Positions 5,368 to 13,036 of a DNA stretch of 44,367 bases are shown in pieces. Position numbers and translations under genes: made by a program. Source of the stretch: a virus. Under the pieces are notes generated by a model. It searched no databases. It was given only the letters and a program-made list of their open reading frames with translations, and was not told where the DNA came from. The number at the start of each line of letters is the position of its first letter. Position 1 is the first letter of the stretch. The DNA lies in the IMG/VR virus record IMGVR_UViG_3300020185_000091, positions 1 to 44,367 of that record, one strand, 5' to 3'.

Positions 5368-6417
5368 ATGACTGTAACAAAGCGAGGCAAACGCTTCCAA
5401 GCCTACATCACTGTAGGCAAGGAGCGCCACCGCCGCAGCTTTGATACCAAAGTAGAAGCACTGATCTGGGAAGATCAAGTCAGGGACGCTATTACCCTTG
5501 GTAAGCCTCTTCCCAGTTCAACCCCCCAATCATCACAATCATCTAAATCTTGGTCTCTCGACAACGCTGCGTCGAGGACATGGGCTATGTATTGGGAAGG
5601 CTCTCGCTCAGAGGAGAAGGTAGCCTTTAATATGAACCGTGCTTTAAAGTACTTTGGCAAACATAAGCCTGTGGCAGACATATCGACAGAAGCTGTTGAT
5701 GATTACATCTTATTCTTGAAAGGAGAAAGATTATCCAATGCCACCATCAACCGTAACCTAGCAGCCTTGTCAAAGATGCTAACGGTATCGATGGACTACA
5801 GTAAGATCATCAAGAAGCCTAAGATCAATAGGCTAAAAGAGACCAACTGGCGTATGCGCTGGTTTACCGTTGAAGAGGTAGATCGTATCTTGCAAGTATC
5901 TAAGACCGCAGGGTATAAAGACCTCTATGACGCAGTGGCTGTTTCAGTAGACACTGGGGTTCGTCTGAACGAATTACAGGAGATCAAGGAAAAAAGCATT
6001 AGAGATGGTGGACTAATAGTCGATGGCAAAAACCACGATTGGCGGTCCATCCCCCTGACACAGAGGGCGTATGAGATACTTTCTCGCAGGGCCGAGGTGA
6101 TCAGGAATCTTGATCCTCCTGTTGACCCTACACGGCATCATGTGAGGGTGCGTCTATTCCCTGAGGGCGGGTGGTTACGCCCACAGTGGGAGCGTGTCAG
6201 GGGACTTGCCTTCTCAGAGGGTGAGCTTAACCAAGAGAAGGGTGACGATATAGTATGGCACACCATGCGTCACACCTTTGGATCACGATTGGCTCAGAAG
6301 GGTGTGACCCTTCAAGTCATCAAGGACCTAATGGGGCATAAGAGTATCCAGACCACCCTTAGATACGCAAAGCTTGCCCCTACTAATTCCAAGGATGCTA
6401 TTGCTCACTTGGAATAG
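5368..6417 (+). CDS. int: Tyrosine site-specific integrase
   Basis: 349 residues. An N-terminal arm-binding domain (about 1-45; motif KERHRRSFDTKVEA) is followed by a Ser/Gln-rich linker (about 48-62), a SAM-like core-binding domain (about 66-150) and the catalytic domain. Catalytic residues visible are R199 (TGVR), probably K221, H298 and R301 (HTMRH), H324 (MGHKS) and nucleophile Y333 (LRYAKL). It should recombine attP with a host tRNA-Leu gene. It is 6 bp downstream of the MarR-like gene, and its target region with tRNA-Leu and six arm-like repeats follows directly. The set of residues appears complete, so it is probably active. Confidence 0.95.
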   Translation: MTVTKRGKRFQAYITVGKERHRRSFDTKVEALIWEDQVRDAITLGKPLPSSTPQSSQSSKSWSLDNAASRTWAMYWEGSRSEEKVAFNMNRALKYFGKHKPVADISTEAVDDYILFLKGERLSNATINRNLAALSKMLTVSMDYSKIIKKPKINRLKETNWRMRWFTVEEVDRILQVSKTAGYKDLYDAVAVSVDTGVRLNELQEIKEKSIRDGGLIVDGKNHDWRSIPLTQRAYEILSRRAEVIRNLDPPVDPTRHHVRVRLFPEGGWLRPQWERVRGLAFSEGELNQEKGDDIVWHTMRHTFGSRLAQKGVTLQVIKDLMGHKSIQTTLRYAKLAPTNSKDAIAHLE

Positions 6418-6427
6418 TCCAGCGAGA

Positions 6428-6442
6428 GTTTACACTGTAAAC
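6428..6442. promoter_or_regulatory. Operator-like palindrome copy 8, after integrase
   Basis: Exact GTTTACACTGTAAAC, 11 bp after the integrase stop and 3 bp before the TAATAATGGACA element. Occupancy could block read-through from int toward the RNA polymerase gene. Confidence 0.8.
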
Positions 6443-6444
6443 TT

Positions 6445-6466
6445 TAATAATGGACAGTATTGTCTC
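6445..6466 (+). promoter_or_regulatory. Candidate phage promoter 1 (TAATAATGGACA type)
   Basis: TAATAATGGACAGTATTGTC followed by TC. Shares the 12-bp left half with sites at 6833, 9368 and 42949, then an inverted TGTC. The asymmetric conserved left part argues for a promoter rather than a simple operator; the TAATA start and CACTAT core of the best copy recall the T7 promoter. Confidence 0.5.
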
Positions 6467-6515
6467 TATACAACTCTTGTAGACTTTATCTTCTAGGGAT
6501 ATAGAGTAAGAAATG

Positions 6516-6552
6516 GTGGCGCGGCTGGTGGCGTAGAGCTTATCCAGTGGCG
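6516..6552. repeat. Left integrase arm-type repeats (GTGGCG x3)
   Basis: GTGGCG at 6516, 6528 and 6547, the first two within GGTGGCGCGG and GGTGGCGTAG. Same orientation as the right cluster. Confidence 0.6.
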
Positions 6553-6563
6553 CTACCCTCTAA

Positions 6564-6651
6564 GGCCTCTTGGTGGAATTTGGTATACACAAAGGACTTA
6601 AAATCCTTCGCCTTCAATGGCTTGCGGGTTCGAGTCCCGCAGAGGCTACCA
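6564..6651 (+). tRNA. tRNA-Leu (anticodon UAA)
   Basis: A full 88-nt cloverleaf can be drawn. The acceptor GGCCTCT pairs with AGAGGCT (G-U at the first pair), the D-arm is GTGG...TATACAC, the anticodon stem AAGGA/TCCTT has loop CTTAAAA (anticodon TAA), a class II variable arm has GCC/GGC stem, the T-arm is GCGGG-TTCGAGT-CCCGC, and the 3' ACCA is encoded. It lies in attP, so it probably contains the core for integration into a host tRNA-Leu gene; a complete copy would restore the host gene after integration and could also decode UUA during infection. Confidence 0.93.
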
Positions 6652-6680
6652 CTACTAAATAACTTGTCGGGAGACTTAAA

Positions 6681-6803
6681 ATGTACCGCGAACTAATTAC
6701 ACACCTGCAATCACCTAAAATTACTATAAAAATAAGGCTAATGGAGCTACTTTCTGGCATCCTTAACATAGCTTTCATATGTGCAATAGATATTGTGGCG
6801 TAG
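6681..6803 (+). CDS. Possible 40-aa small protein inside attP
   Basis: ATG with GGGAGA upstream (about 6669-6674); polar N-terminus and hydrophobic end (GILNIAFICAIDIVA). Its stop codon lies in the first right-arm repeat (GTGGCGTAG). It may be real or only fortuitously open. Confidence 0.3.
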   Translation: MYRELITHLQSPKITIKIRLMELLSGILNIAFICAIDIVA

Positions 6804-6828
6804 CTAACCCCGTGGCGCGGCGGTGGCG
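6795..6828. repeat. Right integrase arm-type repeats (GTGGCG x3)
   Basis: GTGGCG at 6795, 6812 and 6823, in the same orientation as the left cluster and with related flanks (GTGGCGTAG, GTGGCGCGG, GTGGCGTAT). Confidence 0.6.
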
Positions 6829-6832
6829 TATT

Positions 6833-6854
6833 TAATAATGGACACTCTTGTCCC
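6833..6854 (+). promoter_or_regulatory. Candidate phage promoter 2, before RNA polymerase
   Basis: TAATAATGGACACTCTTGTC then CC, 36 bp before the polymerase ATG. The palindromic part is GGACA-CTCT-TGTCC. Confidence 0.5.
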
Positions 6855-6890
6855 CCCAGACCCCCAATATACCTTACAGGATAATAATAC

Positions 6891-9341
6891 ATGACTGATC
6901 TCCTTGAGACACAGAAGCAGCTTGAGCTTGAGATGCACATGACGGGCATCGAAGGTTACAGGAAGAAGGTTAGAACAAGCATTGAGCAGGGCATTGAGAG
7001 CCGCACCCCTTACGGCCTGATGATGCTGAAGCGCAGTGTAGATGTATTGGCAGCATCTTGTGATAGATTTGTGATAGATGCACTCAGCGGGGCAGCTACC
7101 AAAAGCCCATTCTCAGCAACATTGATGAATAGCTTGGATAGTGAGGTGTGTGCATATGTATCCCTCAAAGCAGCCATTGACGGTGTATCAGGAACAACAT
7201 CACTGACCAAACTAGCTATGAAGATTGGTGGGATGCTTGAGGATCAGTTCAAGCTAGATTTCTACAAACAACAGGATCAATTCATCTTCAATAAGATTTA
7301 TAAGCGGGTCACTAATCAAACCACGAACAGGTATTACCGCCGCTACAATCTCTTGCGTGAACTTACACGCTTGGAGTTAACCTGTGCAGAGGCTTGGAAC
7401 AAGCATGAGAAGATGAGCCTAGGATGTAAGCTGATCGACTTGGTTGTACAGGAGACAGGCTTAATCAGGATCGAAACGCAGACCGTAGGCCGTAACAAGA
7501 AAATCCTAATGGTTAGGTCTACTGATAAGACACTAGCATGGATTGCCAAGGTCAATGAAAGAGGTGAGGCTCTATGCTCTTCCTTTGGGCCTTGTGTCAT
7601 CAAGCCTAAGGATTGGACTACCCCCATCGATGGTGGCTTCTACACCCCAGAGCTATTCAATGTCCCTTTGATCAAGACCAGTAACATTAACTACTTTGAG
7701 GATATGCAGCATTACCCCATGCCTGAGGAATATGCAGCCGTTAACACTCTCCAAGGTTCCAAGTTCCAGATCAACCAGCCCATCCTTGAGTTTATGCAAG
7801 AGTGTTGGGAGAGTGGATTACCTTGGGGTGGCTTGGTCAGTCGTGAGGACGCTACACTTCCACCATTCCCTTTTAGCCCTGACAAGGACACCAAGAACCT
7901 TAACGAGGCTGATGCCTTGAAGTTTAAGGATTGGAAAAAGGCAGCAACACGGGTGTATCAGTTCAATGCCCGTTCAACGTCTAAACGTCTTGCAACCATT
8001 CGGACCATACAGGTGGCTGAGAAGTACAAGGATTTCGATGAGTTCTTCTTTGTCTACCAGAATGACTTTAGGTTCAGAAAATACGTCACCAGCGCGTTTC
8101 TCAATCCTCAGGGGGCTGACCCTTCCAAAGCTCTCCTACAGTTCTCTAAGGGCCGTAGGTTGGGCGAGAGGGGTGCTTTCTGGTTAGCAGTACAGGGGGC
8201 CAACACTTATGGTGAGGATAAGATTACCCTGCAACAGCGATACGATTGGGTAAAGGAGAATAGTCCTTGGATCATCAAGTGTGCTGAAGACCCTATGGTC
8301 TACAAGGAGTGGTGTGATGCTGACAAGCCTTGGCAGTTCCTTGCCTTCTGTTTTGAATGGCAGGGGCAAAGTATTTTGGGCGAAAATTTTGAGAGCAAAC
8401 TACCAATCGCTTTAGACGGGTGTAACAACGGTATCCAGCACTTAAGCGCATTGGCTAGGGATTATCGCGGCGGTGAGGCTACTAATCTTCTGCCCAGCGC
8501 ATTACCCAACGATATCTACCAAGAGGTAGCTGATGCCTGTGTCGAGGAGCTAGAGAAACGCGATGACCCTATGGCTACCAAGTGGCTAGAGTTTGGGGTC
8601 ACCAGAAAGTGCTGTAAGCGTCCAGTAATGGTGGTGCCTTATGGTGGTCGGCTCTTTAGCTGCCGTGGGTACATCGAAGAGTACATCCACGATGTCTTAG
8701 AGGATGGTTCACCTGATCTTTTCGATGGCAAGTACTTTGAAGCAAGTAATTACCTAGCCCGTATCCTCTGGGATGCGATCAGCGAGGTGGTTGTGTCGGC
8801 CCGTAAGGTTATGGATTGGGTACAGAAAGTATCTAGCACTGTAACGAAGCAGGGATTTCCCTTGGCATGGCAGACACCAACAGGGGCCTACGTCAGTCAG
8901 AACTACGAGGCCTTTAATACCAAGAGGGTAACCACGCACATCGATGGTGTGCTTATCAAGCCCTCAGTCAGAGAAACAATAGAAGGAAAGTTAGATCGGA
9001 GAAGATCAGTTAACGGCTCTAGTCCTAATTTTATTCACAGTCTGGATGCATCTGCGATGACAAAAACCATCAACCTGTGCAGACAGAGAGGCCTAACCGA
9101 CTTCTGTATGATCCACGATAGTTATGCGGTTCATGCAGGTGAGTTATCAAACGGGAAGAATTGTACTGATGTATTGTTTGCATCATTACGCGAAGCCTTT
9201 GTTGATATGTATGTAAACAATAATCCTCTAAGTGACTTGCGAGAAAGTATCTTAGAGATCGTAGACAAAGTACCAGAGCCACCATCGATGGGGACCTTGG
9301 ATATCACTAAGGTTACTGAGAGTGAGTTCTTCTTTTCTTAG
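6891..9341 (+). CDS. T7-type single-subunit RNA polymerase
   Basis: 816 residues (T7 gp1 has 883). It transcribes the middle and late phage genes from phage-specific promoters. Catalytic residues by alignment to T7 motifs: D509 (LDGCNNGIQH), K576 and Y584 (KRPVMVVPYGG), D743 (IHDSY). The promoter-specificity region lies around residues 680-725 (segment TKRVTTHIDG), and the protein ends in FFFS, like the aromatic C-terminus of T7 RNAP. It follows the attP region and starts the block of replication genes. The N-terminal domain is shorter and more diverged than T7's, so its promoter sequence cannot be assumed to be T7-like. Confidence 0.97.
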   Translation: MTDLLETQKQLELEMHMTGIEGYRKKVRTSIEQGIESRTPYGLMMLKRSVDVLAASCDRFVIDALSGAATKSPFSATLMNSLDSEVCAYVSLKAAIDGVSGTTSLTKLAMKIGGMLEDQFKLDFYKQQDQFIFNKIYKRVTNQTTNRYYRRYNLLRELTRLELTCAEAWNKHEKMSLGCKLIDLVVQETGLIRIETQTVGRNKKILMVRSTDKTLAWIAKVNERGEALCSSFGPCVIKPKDWTTPIDGGFYTPELFNVPLIKTSNINYFEDMQHYPMPEEYAAVNTLQGSKFQINQPILEFMQECWESGLPWGGLVSREDATLPPFPFSPDKDTKNLNEADALKFKDWKKAATRVYQFNARSTSKRLATIRTIQVAEKYKDFDEFFFVYQNDFRFRKYVTSAFLNPQGADPSKALLQFSKGRRLGERGAFWLAVQGANTYGEDKITLQQRYDWVKENSPWIIKCAEDPMVYKEWCDADKPWQFLAFCFEWQGQSILGENFESKLPIALDGCNNGIQHLSALARDYRGGEATNLLPSALPNDIYQEVADACVEELEKRDDPMATKWLEFGVTRKCCKRPVMVVPYGGRLFSCRGYIEEYIHDVLEDGSPDLFDGKYFEASNYLARILWDAISEVVVSARKVMDWVQKVSSTVTKQGFPLAWQTPTGAYVSQNYEAFNTKRVTTHIDGVLIKPSVRETIEGKLDRRRSVNGSSPNFIHSLDASAMTKTINLCRQRGLTDFCMIHDSYAVHAGELSNGKNCTDVLFASLREAFVDMYVNNNPLSDLRESILEIVDKVPEPPSMGTLDITKVTESEFFFS

Positions 9342-9351
9342 TTTTCAACTC

Positions 9352-9367
9352 CTTCCACTTGTGGAAG
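9352..9367. promoter_or_regulatory. Perfect palindrome CTTCCACTTGTGGAAG
   Basis: A 16-bp perfect palindrome between the polymerase stop and candidate promoter 3. A weak terminator hairpin or a protein site is possible; related partial copies occur in the spacer of promoter 3118, at 12994-13006 and inside the RNR gene at 19154. Confidence 0.5.
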
Positions 9368-9389
9368 TAATAATGGACACTATTGTCCC
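9368..9389 (+). promoter_or_regulatory. Candidate phage promoter 3
   Basis: TAATAATGGACACTATTGTC then CC, the best copy of the series, 23 bp before ATG 9413 at the head of the replication operon. Confidence 0.55.
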
Positions 9390-9412
9390 TACAAAACTTG
9401 GAAAGGTTTAAA

Positions 9413-9586
9413 ATGAATATCGAAGCAGTAGCTGCATTGATGATCAGGCGGGGGCAACAAGTGCCTGTTGATATGATCATTAAGCTACAGGAAATGGGTC
9501 ACAATTTTGAAGCGTTTGAAAACAAACACATCAAGCATGACCGCTATACCAACAACCTAAACGATGAAACTACGAAGGATAATTAA
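9413..9586 (+). CDS. Hypothetical protein, 57 aa
   Basis: ATG 9413 has GGAAAGG 7 bp upstream. It overlaps the next gene by one base (TAATG). Small helical, polar protein with no recognised family; sits where T7 carries small host-interaction genes between gene 1 and gene 2.5. Confidence 0.65.
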   Translation: MNIEAVAALMIRRGQQVPVDMIIKLQEMGHNFEAFENKHIKHDRYTNNLNDETTKDN

Positions 9587-10200
9587 TGGCTATAACTACA
9601 CCTAAAGGCACAGCAATGTGGGCAAAGCTTTTCACACCTGATTTCAAATTCAGTGATGTTGGAGAGTACAGTGTAGCACTTACTATTGGTGCTGATAATG
9701 CCGCTGATATTGTGTCTAAGATTGACGCTCAGTTGGATTACTCTTTGCAAAAAGCACAGAAAGAAAACCCCACAAAGAAGGGTTCGATCAAACCAGCATC
9801 CCCACCTTACAAAGAAGTATTTGATGAGCAGGGTAATGCCACTGGTGAGTTTGAATTTAAATTTAAACAGAAGGCAGTAGTCCAGACCAAGAACGGTCCA
9901 CTTAAAAAGAAACCAGCCGTAGTAGATGCCAAAGGTAAACCCATCCGCGAACCCATTGAAGTAGGTAATGGCTCAGTGATGAAGGTAGCGTTTGATATGT
10001 ACCCTTACTACACCGCGATGGCTGGTGCAGGGGTATCGTTGAAACTAACGGCAGCGCAACTCATCGATGTCAAAGGTAGTTTTAAGTTCGACGTTGAGGA
10101 TGGCTATGAGTTTTCCGAAAGTGATGTGAAACAACCAGATGAAGACTTCAACAACGAAGAGGAAGCCCCCCGTCAAGCCGACGATCTTGGGGACTTCTGA
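9586..10200 (+). CDS. Single-stranded DNA-binding protein (T7 gp2.5-like)
   Basis: 204 residues, close to T7 gp2.5 (232). An OB-fold-like beta-rich body (residues 1-165) with the family's 'WAKLFTPD..F...GEYSV' start is followed by an acidic tail ending DDLGDF. The C-terminal Phe after acidic residues is the hallmark by which gp2.5 contacts polymerase and helicase. It coats single-stranded DNA during replication. It begins in a TAATG overlap with the previous gene, and its end overlaps endonuclease I by 62 bp. Confidence 0.85.
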   Translation: MAITTPKGTAMWAKLFTPDFKFSDVGEYSVALTIGADNAADIVSKIDAQLDYSLQKAQKENPTKKGSIKPASPPYKEVFDEQGNATGEFEFKFKQKAVVQTKNGPLKKKPAVVDAKGKPIREPIEVGNGSVMKVAFDMYPYYTAMAGAGVSLKLTAAQLIDVKGSFKFDVEDGYEFSESDVKQPDEDFNNEEEAPRQADDLGDF

Positions 10201-10555
10201 AGATACTAAATTTCGATCAGGATTAGAACGCAATATCGCCCGTGACTTAGACAAAATGTGTAGCGACTACACCTATGAACAAGAGCGGATACCTTACTTT
10301 GTCGAGCGCAAGTATATTGCTGACTTCATTCTACCCAACGGCATCATCATAGAAGCCAAGGGCTGGTTCAAATCTGCTGACCAGCGGAAGATGAGAAACC
10401 TCAAGGATCAACATCCAGACCGTGAATTTCGGTTCGTATTTCAGAGGCTAAATTCCAAAGTTCAAGGAAGCACAATGACTTGCGCCCAATGGTGCGAGAG
10501 ATACGGGTTCCTGTATGCAGAAACTTTTGTCCCAAAGGAGTGGGTAAACGAATGA
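10139..10555 (+). CDS. Endonuclease I, Holliday junction resolvase (T7 gp3-like)
   Basis: 138 residues (T7 149). Catalytic residues align to the T7 enzyme: E30 (SGLER), D62 (ADFILPNG), E72 and K74 (IEAKG). The C-terminal CERYG...EWV also matches. It resolves branched DNA and degrades host DNA to nucleotides. ATG 10139 lies inside the SSB gene, an overlap of 62 bp. Confidence 0.93.
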   Translation: MKTSTTKRKPPVKPTILGTSEDTKFRSGLERNIARDLDKMCSDYTYEQERIPYFVERKYIADFILPNGIIIEAKGWFKSADQRKMRNLKDQHPDREFRFVFQRLNSKVQGSTMTCAQWCERYGFLYAETFVPKEWVNE

Positions 10556-10974
10556 GAAAGATTAACCTGATTGTCATACACTGTTCAGCCACCAAAGCTG
10601 ATCAAGAATGTAACGCAGACATCATTGACAAGTGGCACCGCAAACGGGGCTGGCGAAAGATTGGATATCATTACGTCATCAACCGTAGCGGATTGCTAGA
10701 GACAGGGCGTGGCCTTGAAGAGGTTGGCGCACACGTTAAAGGCAAGAACAAGCACAGCATAGGAATTTCTATGATTGGTGGTCTTGATGCCAATGGTGAT
10801 CCTGAGTGTAACTATACAAAGGAGCAATGGAAGCAGTTGGATACTTTGGTCAGTCAGCTACAGGCTGATTACCCAGAGGCTGATGTGGATGGGCATAATA
10901 GTTTTGCCGCAAAAGCATGTCCCTGTTTCAACGTAAAAGAATGGTTGAAGAACGAGAAGAAAGCTCTTTCGTAG
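10552..10974 (+). CDS. N-acetylmuramoyl-L-alanine amidase (T7 lysozyme-like)
   Basis: 140 residues (T7 gp3.5 has 151). Zinc ligands match T7 lysozyme: H10 (VIHCSAT), H115 (GHNS) and C123 (KACPC), with a catalytic-type Tyr near 39-41 and Lys 121. It cleaves the amide between MurNAc and L-Ala in peptidoglycan. In T7 the same protein also inhibits phage RNA polymerase; that is plausible but unproven here. The start is ATG 10552, overlapping the endonuclease stop (ATGA). Confidence 0.93.
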   Translation: MRKINLIVIHCSATKADQECNADIIDKWHRKRGWRKIGYHYVINRSGLLETGRGLEEVGAHVKGKNKHSIGISMIGGLDANGDPECNYTKEQWKQLDTLVSQLQADYPEADVDGHNSFAAKACPCFNVKEWLKNEKKALS

Positions 10975-12563
10975 CGCATCAACCTTGTCCCAAATGTACA
11001 TCAAGAGATGGGTTCGCCCTCTACGATGACGGGCATGGTTACTGCTTTGTGTGTCACCATTATCAACACGGTGACGGTACTGAAATTATCCAAAAACGTG
11101 AGGTTAAAATGGCAACTACACAGCTAGTTGAGCGGGACAGCTATGTCCCTTTGAACAGACGTAGACTTAGCGAAGAGACTTGTAAGAAGTGGGACTACCA
11201 CCTCTCTGAGTTCAACGGCAAGAAGTGCCATGTCGCTAATTACAAGGACGCACAAGGACAGACCGTGGCGCAGAAGCTGCGGTTCGCTAACAAAGACTTT
11301 CTTTTCATAGGAGATACTAAGTCAGCCACCCTCTATGGACAGCACCTGTGGCCCGATGGGGGCAAGATGGTTACTGTGGTAGAGGGTGAGCTAGATGCTT
11401 TATCTCTTCAACAAACTATGAAGAGTTGGCCCGTTGTCTCAATCCCCAATGGGGCAGCGGGTGCAAAGAAATCAGTGCAGAAAAATTTGGAGTGGCTTAA
11501 CAAATTCCAAAAAGTTAATTTCTGTTTTGACAGTGATGATGCTGGTAGAAAAGCAGCCAAAGAATGTGCTTCCCTACTGCCACCATCCAAGAGCCGTATA
11601 GTTAATCTCCCCTTGAAGGATGCCAACGAAATGTTGGTAGAGAACAGGACAGATGAACTGATCAGGGCTGTCTGGGATGCCAAGGAGAATAGACCTGACG
11701 GTATCCTCAATGGCTCTGACCTATGGGATGAGATCAACCTAGCGAATGATGCTGAGAGTTGGAGCTACCCATACCACGGCCTCAACGATAAGACCCAAGG
11801 CTTACGCAAGGGTGAGATCGTTACCGTTACTGCTGGGTCTGGGATCGGCAAGAGCCAACTGTGCCGTGAGTTCTCACACCACCTGTTAACTCAGGGTGAG
11901 ACCATAGGCATCGTAGCCTTAGAGGAGAGCATCAAGAGAAGCGCCTTAGGCCTGATGGCTATAGCAGCTAACAAACCCCTTCACCTCAACGTCGAGGTCA
12001 CACCAGAGGAGAAGCTAGAGGCATTTGAAAGTACCCTAGGTACAGGCCGAGTGTTCCTGTACGATCATTGGGGGTCCACAGAGGCTGACAATCTTTTGGA
12101 CAAGATACGCTACCTAGCCAACGGCTGTGGCTGTGGCTTCATCATACTTGATCACATCTCAATCGTTGTGTCCTCAGGTATGGAAGGTGGCGATGAGCGT
12201 AAGCTGATTGACAAGTTGATGACCCTGCTACGTGGCCTGTGCGAGGAGCTAAAGATTGGCCTCATTCTTGTCAGTCACCTCAAGCGTCCAGATGGCAAGG
12301 GACATGAGGAAGGTAATGTCACAAGCTTGAGCCAACTCAGAGGCAGCGCAGCAATAGGCCAGTTGTCAGATATGGTTATTGGCTGTGAACGAAACCAACA
12401 AGATGCTGAGAACAGCAACATCACTACCGTCAGAATATTAAAGAATAGATGGACGGGAGAGACAGGCATAGCAACACACCTTGAGTACGACAAACATACA
12501 GGACGTATGAACGAGGTAACTATGCCCAGTGATGAAACCTTCGACACCAGAGAGGACTTTTAA
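10917..12563 (+). CDS. Primase-helicase (T7 gp4-like)
   Basis: 548 residues (T7 566). The zinc finger has C24, C27, C43 and C46, followed by a TOPRIM primase core (VVEGELDALS, about 157-166; DSDDAG near 202) and a RecA-like DnaB-family helicase with Walker A GSGIGKS (307-313) and Walker B-like FIILDH (about 407). The acidic C-terminus ends REDF, like the T7 tail that binds polymerase. It unwinds the fork and primes lagging-strand synthesis. The ATG at 10917 lies 58 bp inside the amidase gene and keeps the complete zinc domain. Confidence 0.95.
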   Translation: MSLFQRKRMVEEREESSFVAHQPCPKCTSRDGFALYDDGHGYCFVCHHYQHGDGTEIIQKREVKMATTQLVERDSYVPLNRRRLSEETCKKWDYHLSEFNGKKCHVANYKDAQGQTVAQKLRFANKDFLFIGDTKSATLYGQHLWPDGGKMVTVVEGELDALSLQQTMKSWPVVSIPNGAAGAKKSVQKNLEWLNKFQKVNFCFDSDDAGRKAAKECASLLPPSKSRIVNLPLKDANEMLVENRTDELIRAVWDAKENRPDGILNGSDLWDEINLANDAESWSYPYHGLNDKTQGLRKGEIVTVTAGSGIGKSQLCREFSHHLLTQGETIGIVALEESIKRSALGLMAIAANKPLHLNVEVTPEEKLEAFESTLGTGRVFLYDHWGSTEADNLLDKIRYLANGCGCGFIILDHISIVVSSGMEGGDERKLIDKLMTLLRGLCEELKIGLILVSHLKRPDGKGHEEGNVTSLSQLRGSAAIGQLSDMVIGCERNQQDAENSNITTVRILKNRWTGETGIATHLEYDKHTGRMNEVTMPSDETFDTREDF

Positions 12564-12751
12564 TGTTTGTTTACATAGTGATCTTGATCCACATGGGGGG
12601 CTACAAAGTACATGCTCCCAACGTGGTCTTCACTACTGAGAAGCACTGTGAAGTGTACAGGGAAATGGATTACCAGAGGCTGTATAACACCGCACCTGAT
12701 CCCTACGCCGAGATCGTATCCATGTGTATAAAATTACCAGAGAAGGCTTAG
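12563..12751 (+). CDS. Hypothetical protein, 62 aa
   Basis: Starts in a TAATG overlap with the primase-helicase stop. Short hydrophobic N-terminus (FVYIVILIH, 2-10), then a soluble part with two Cys (28 and 54). Unrecognised. Confidence 0.6.
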   Translation: MFVYIVILIHMGGYKVHAPNVVFTTEKHCEVYREMDYQRLYNTAPDPYAEIVSMCIKLPEKA

Positions 12752-12754
12752 TAC

Positions 12755-12991
12755 ATGAGCAATAAGGTTAGATTAGATATAGAACTAGAAGTTCTGTTTG
12801 GTGACGAGGGCGTAGAAATCTACCCTTACATCGATGGTAGTAACGATAGCGAGGATGCAATTAACTTTACTTGGGAGACCCTATATTCAGAAACTGTTAA
12901 GTCAGCATTTGACTGTGGCAGTATCGCTGACACCGCTGACAAGCTAGAGGAAATGGCAGATCGATTACGTCAGTATATTCTTGACAACTAA
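12755..12991 (+). CDS. Hypothetical acidic protein, 78 aa
   Basis: Starts 3 bp after the previous stop. Strongly acidic, with a helical C-terminus (DTADKLEEMADRLRQYI). Position between helicase and polymerase resembles T7 small genes 4.3-4.7, but no homology is claimed. Confidence 0.6.
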   Translation: MSNKVRLDIELEVLFGDEGVEIYPYIDGSNDSEDAINFTWETLYSETVKSAFDCGSIADTADKLEEMADRLRQYILDN

Positions 12992-13036
12992 AGCATCCAC
13001 TTGTGCAACAAGTTACTCCTGAGAGAGGACTAAACT

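Larger units (their letters stand above)
6418..6890. other. attP region
   Basis: The gap between integrase and RNA polymerase holds palindrome copy 8 (6428), a TAATAATGGACA element (6445), three GTGGCG repeats (6516, 6528, 6547), a complete tRNA-Leu (6564-6651), a possible 40-aa ORF (6681), three more GTGGCG repeats (6795, 6812, 6823) and a second TAATAATGGACA element (6833). A tRNA core flanked by two clusters of short direct repeats next to int is the expected architecture of an attP with arm sites. Confidence 0.75.

Noticed and set aside
5361-5378. Imperfect palindrome AACTTACATGACTGTAAC at the integrase start
   Set aside because: Resembles the 15-mer but several bases differ from the otherwise invariant sequence; not counted as a copy.
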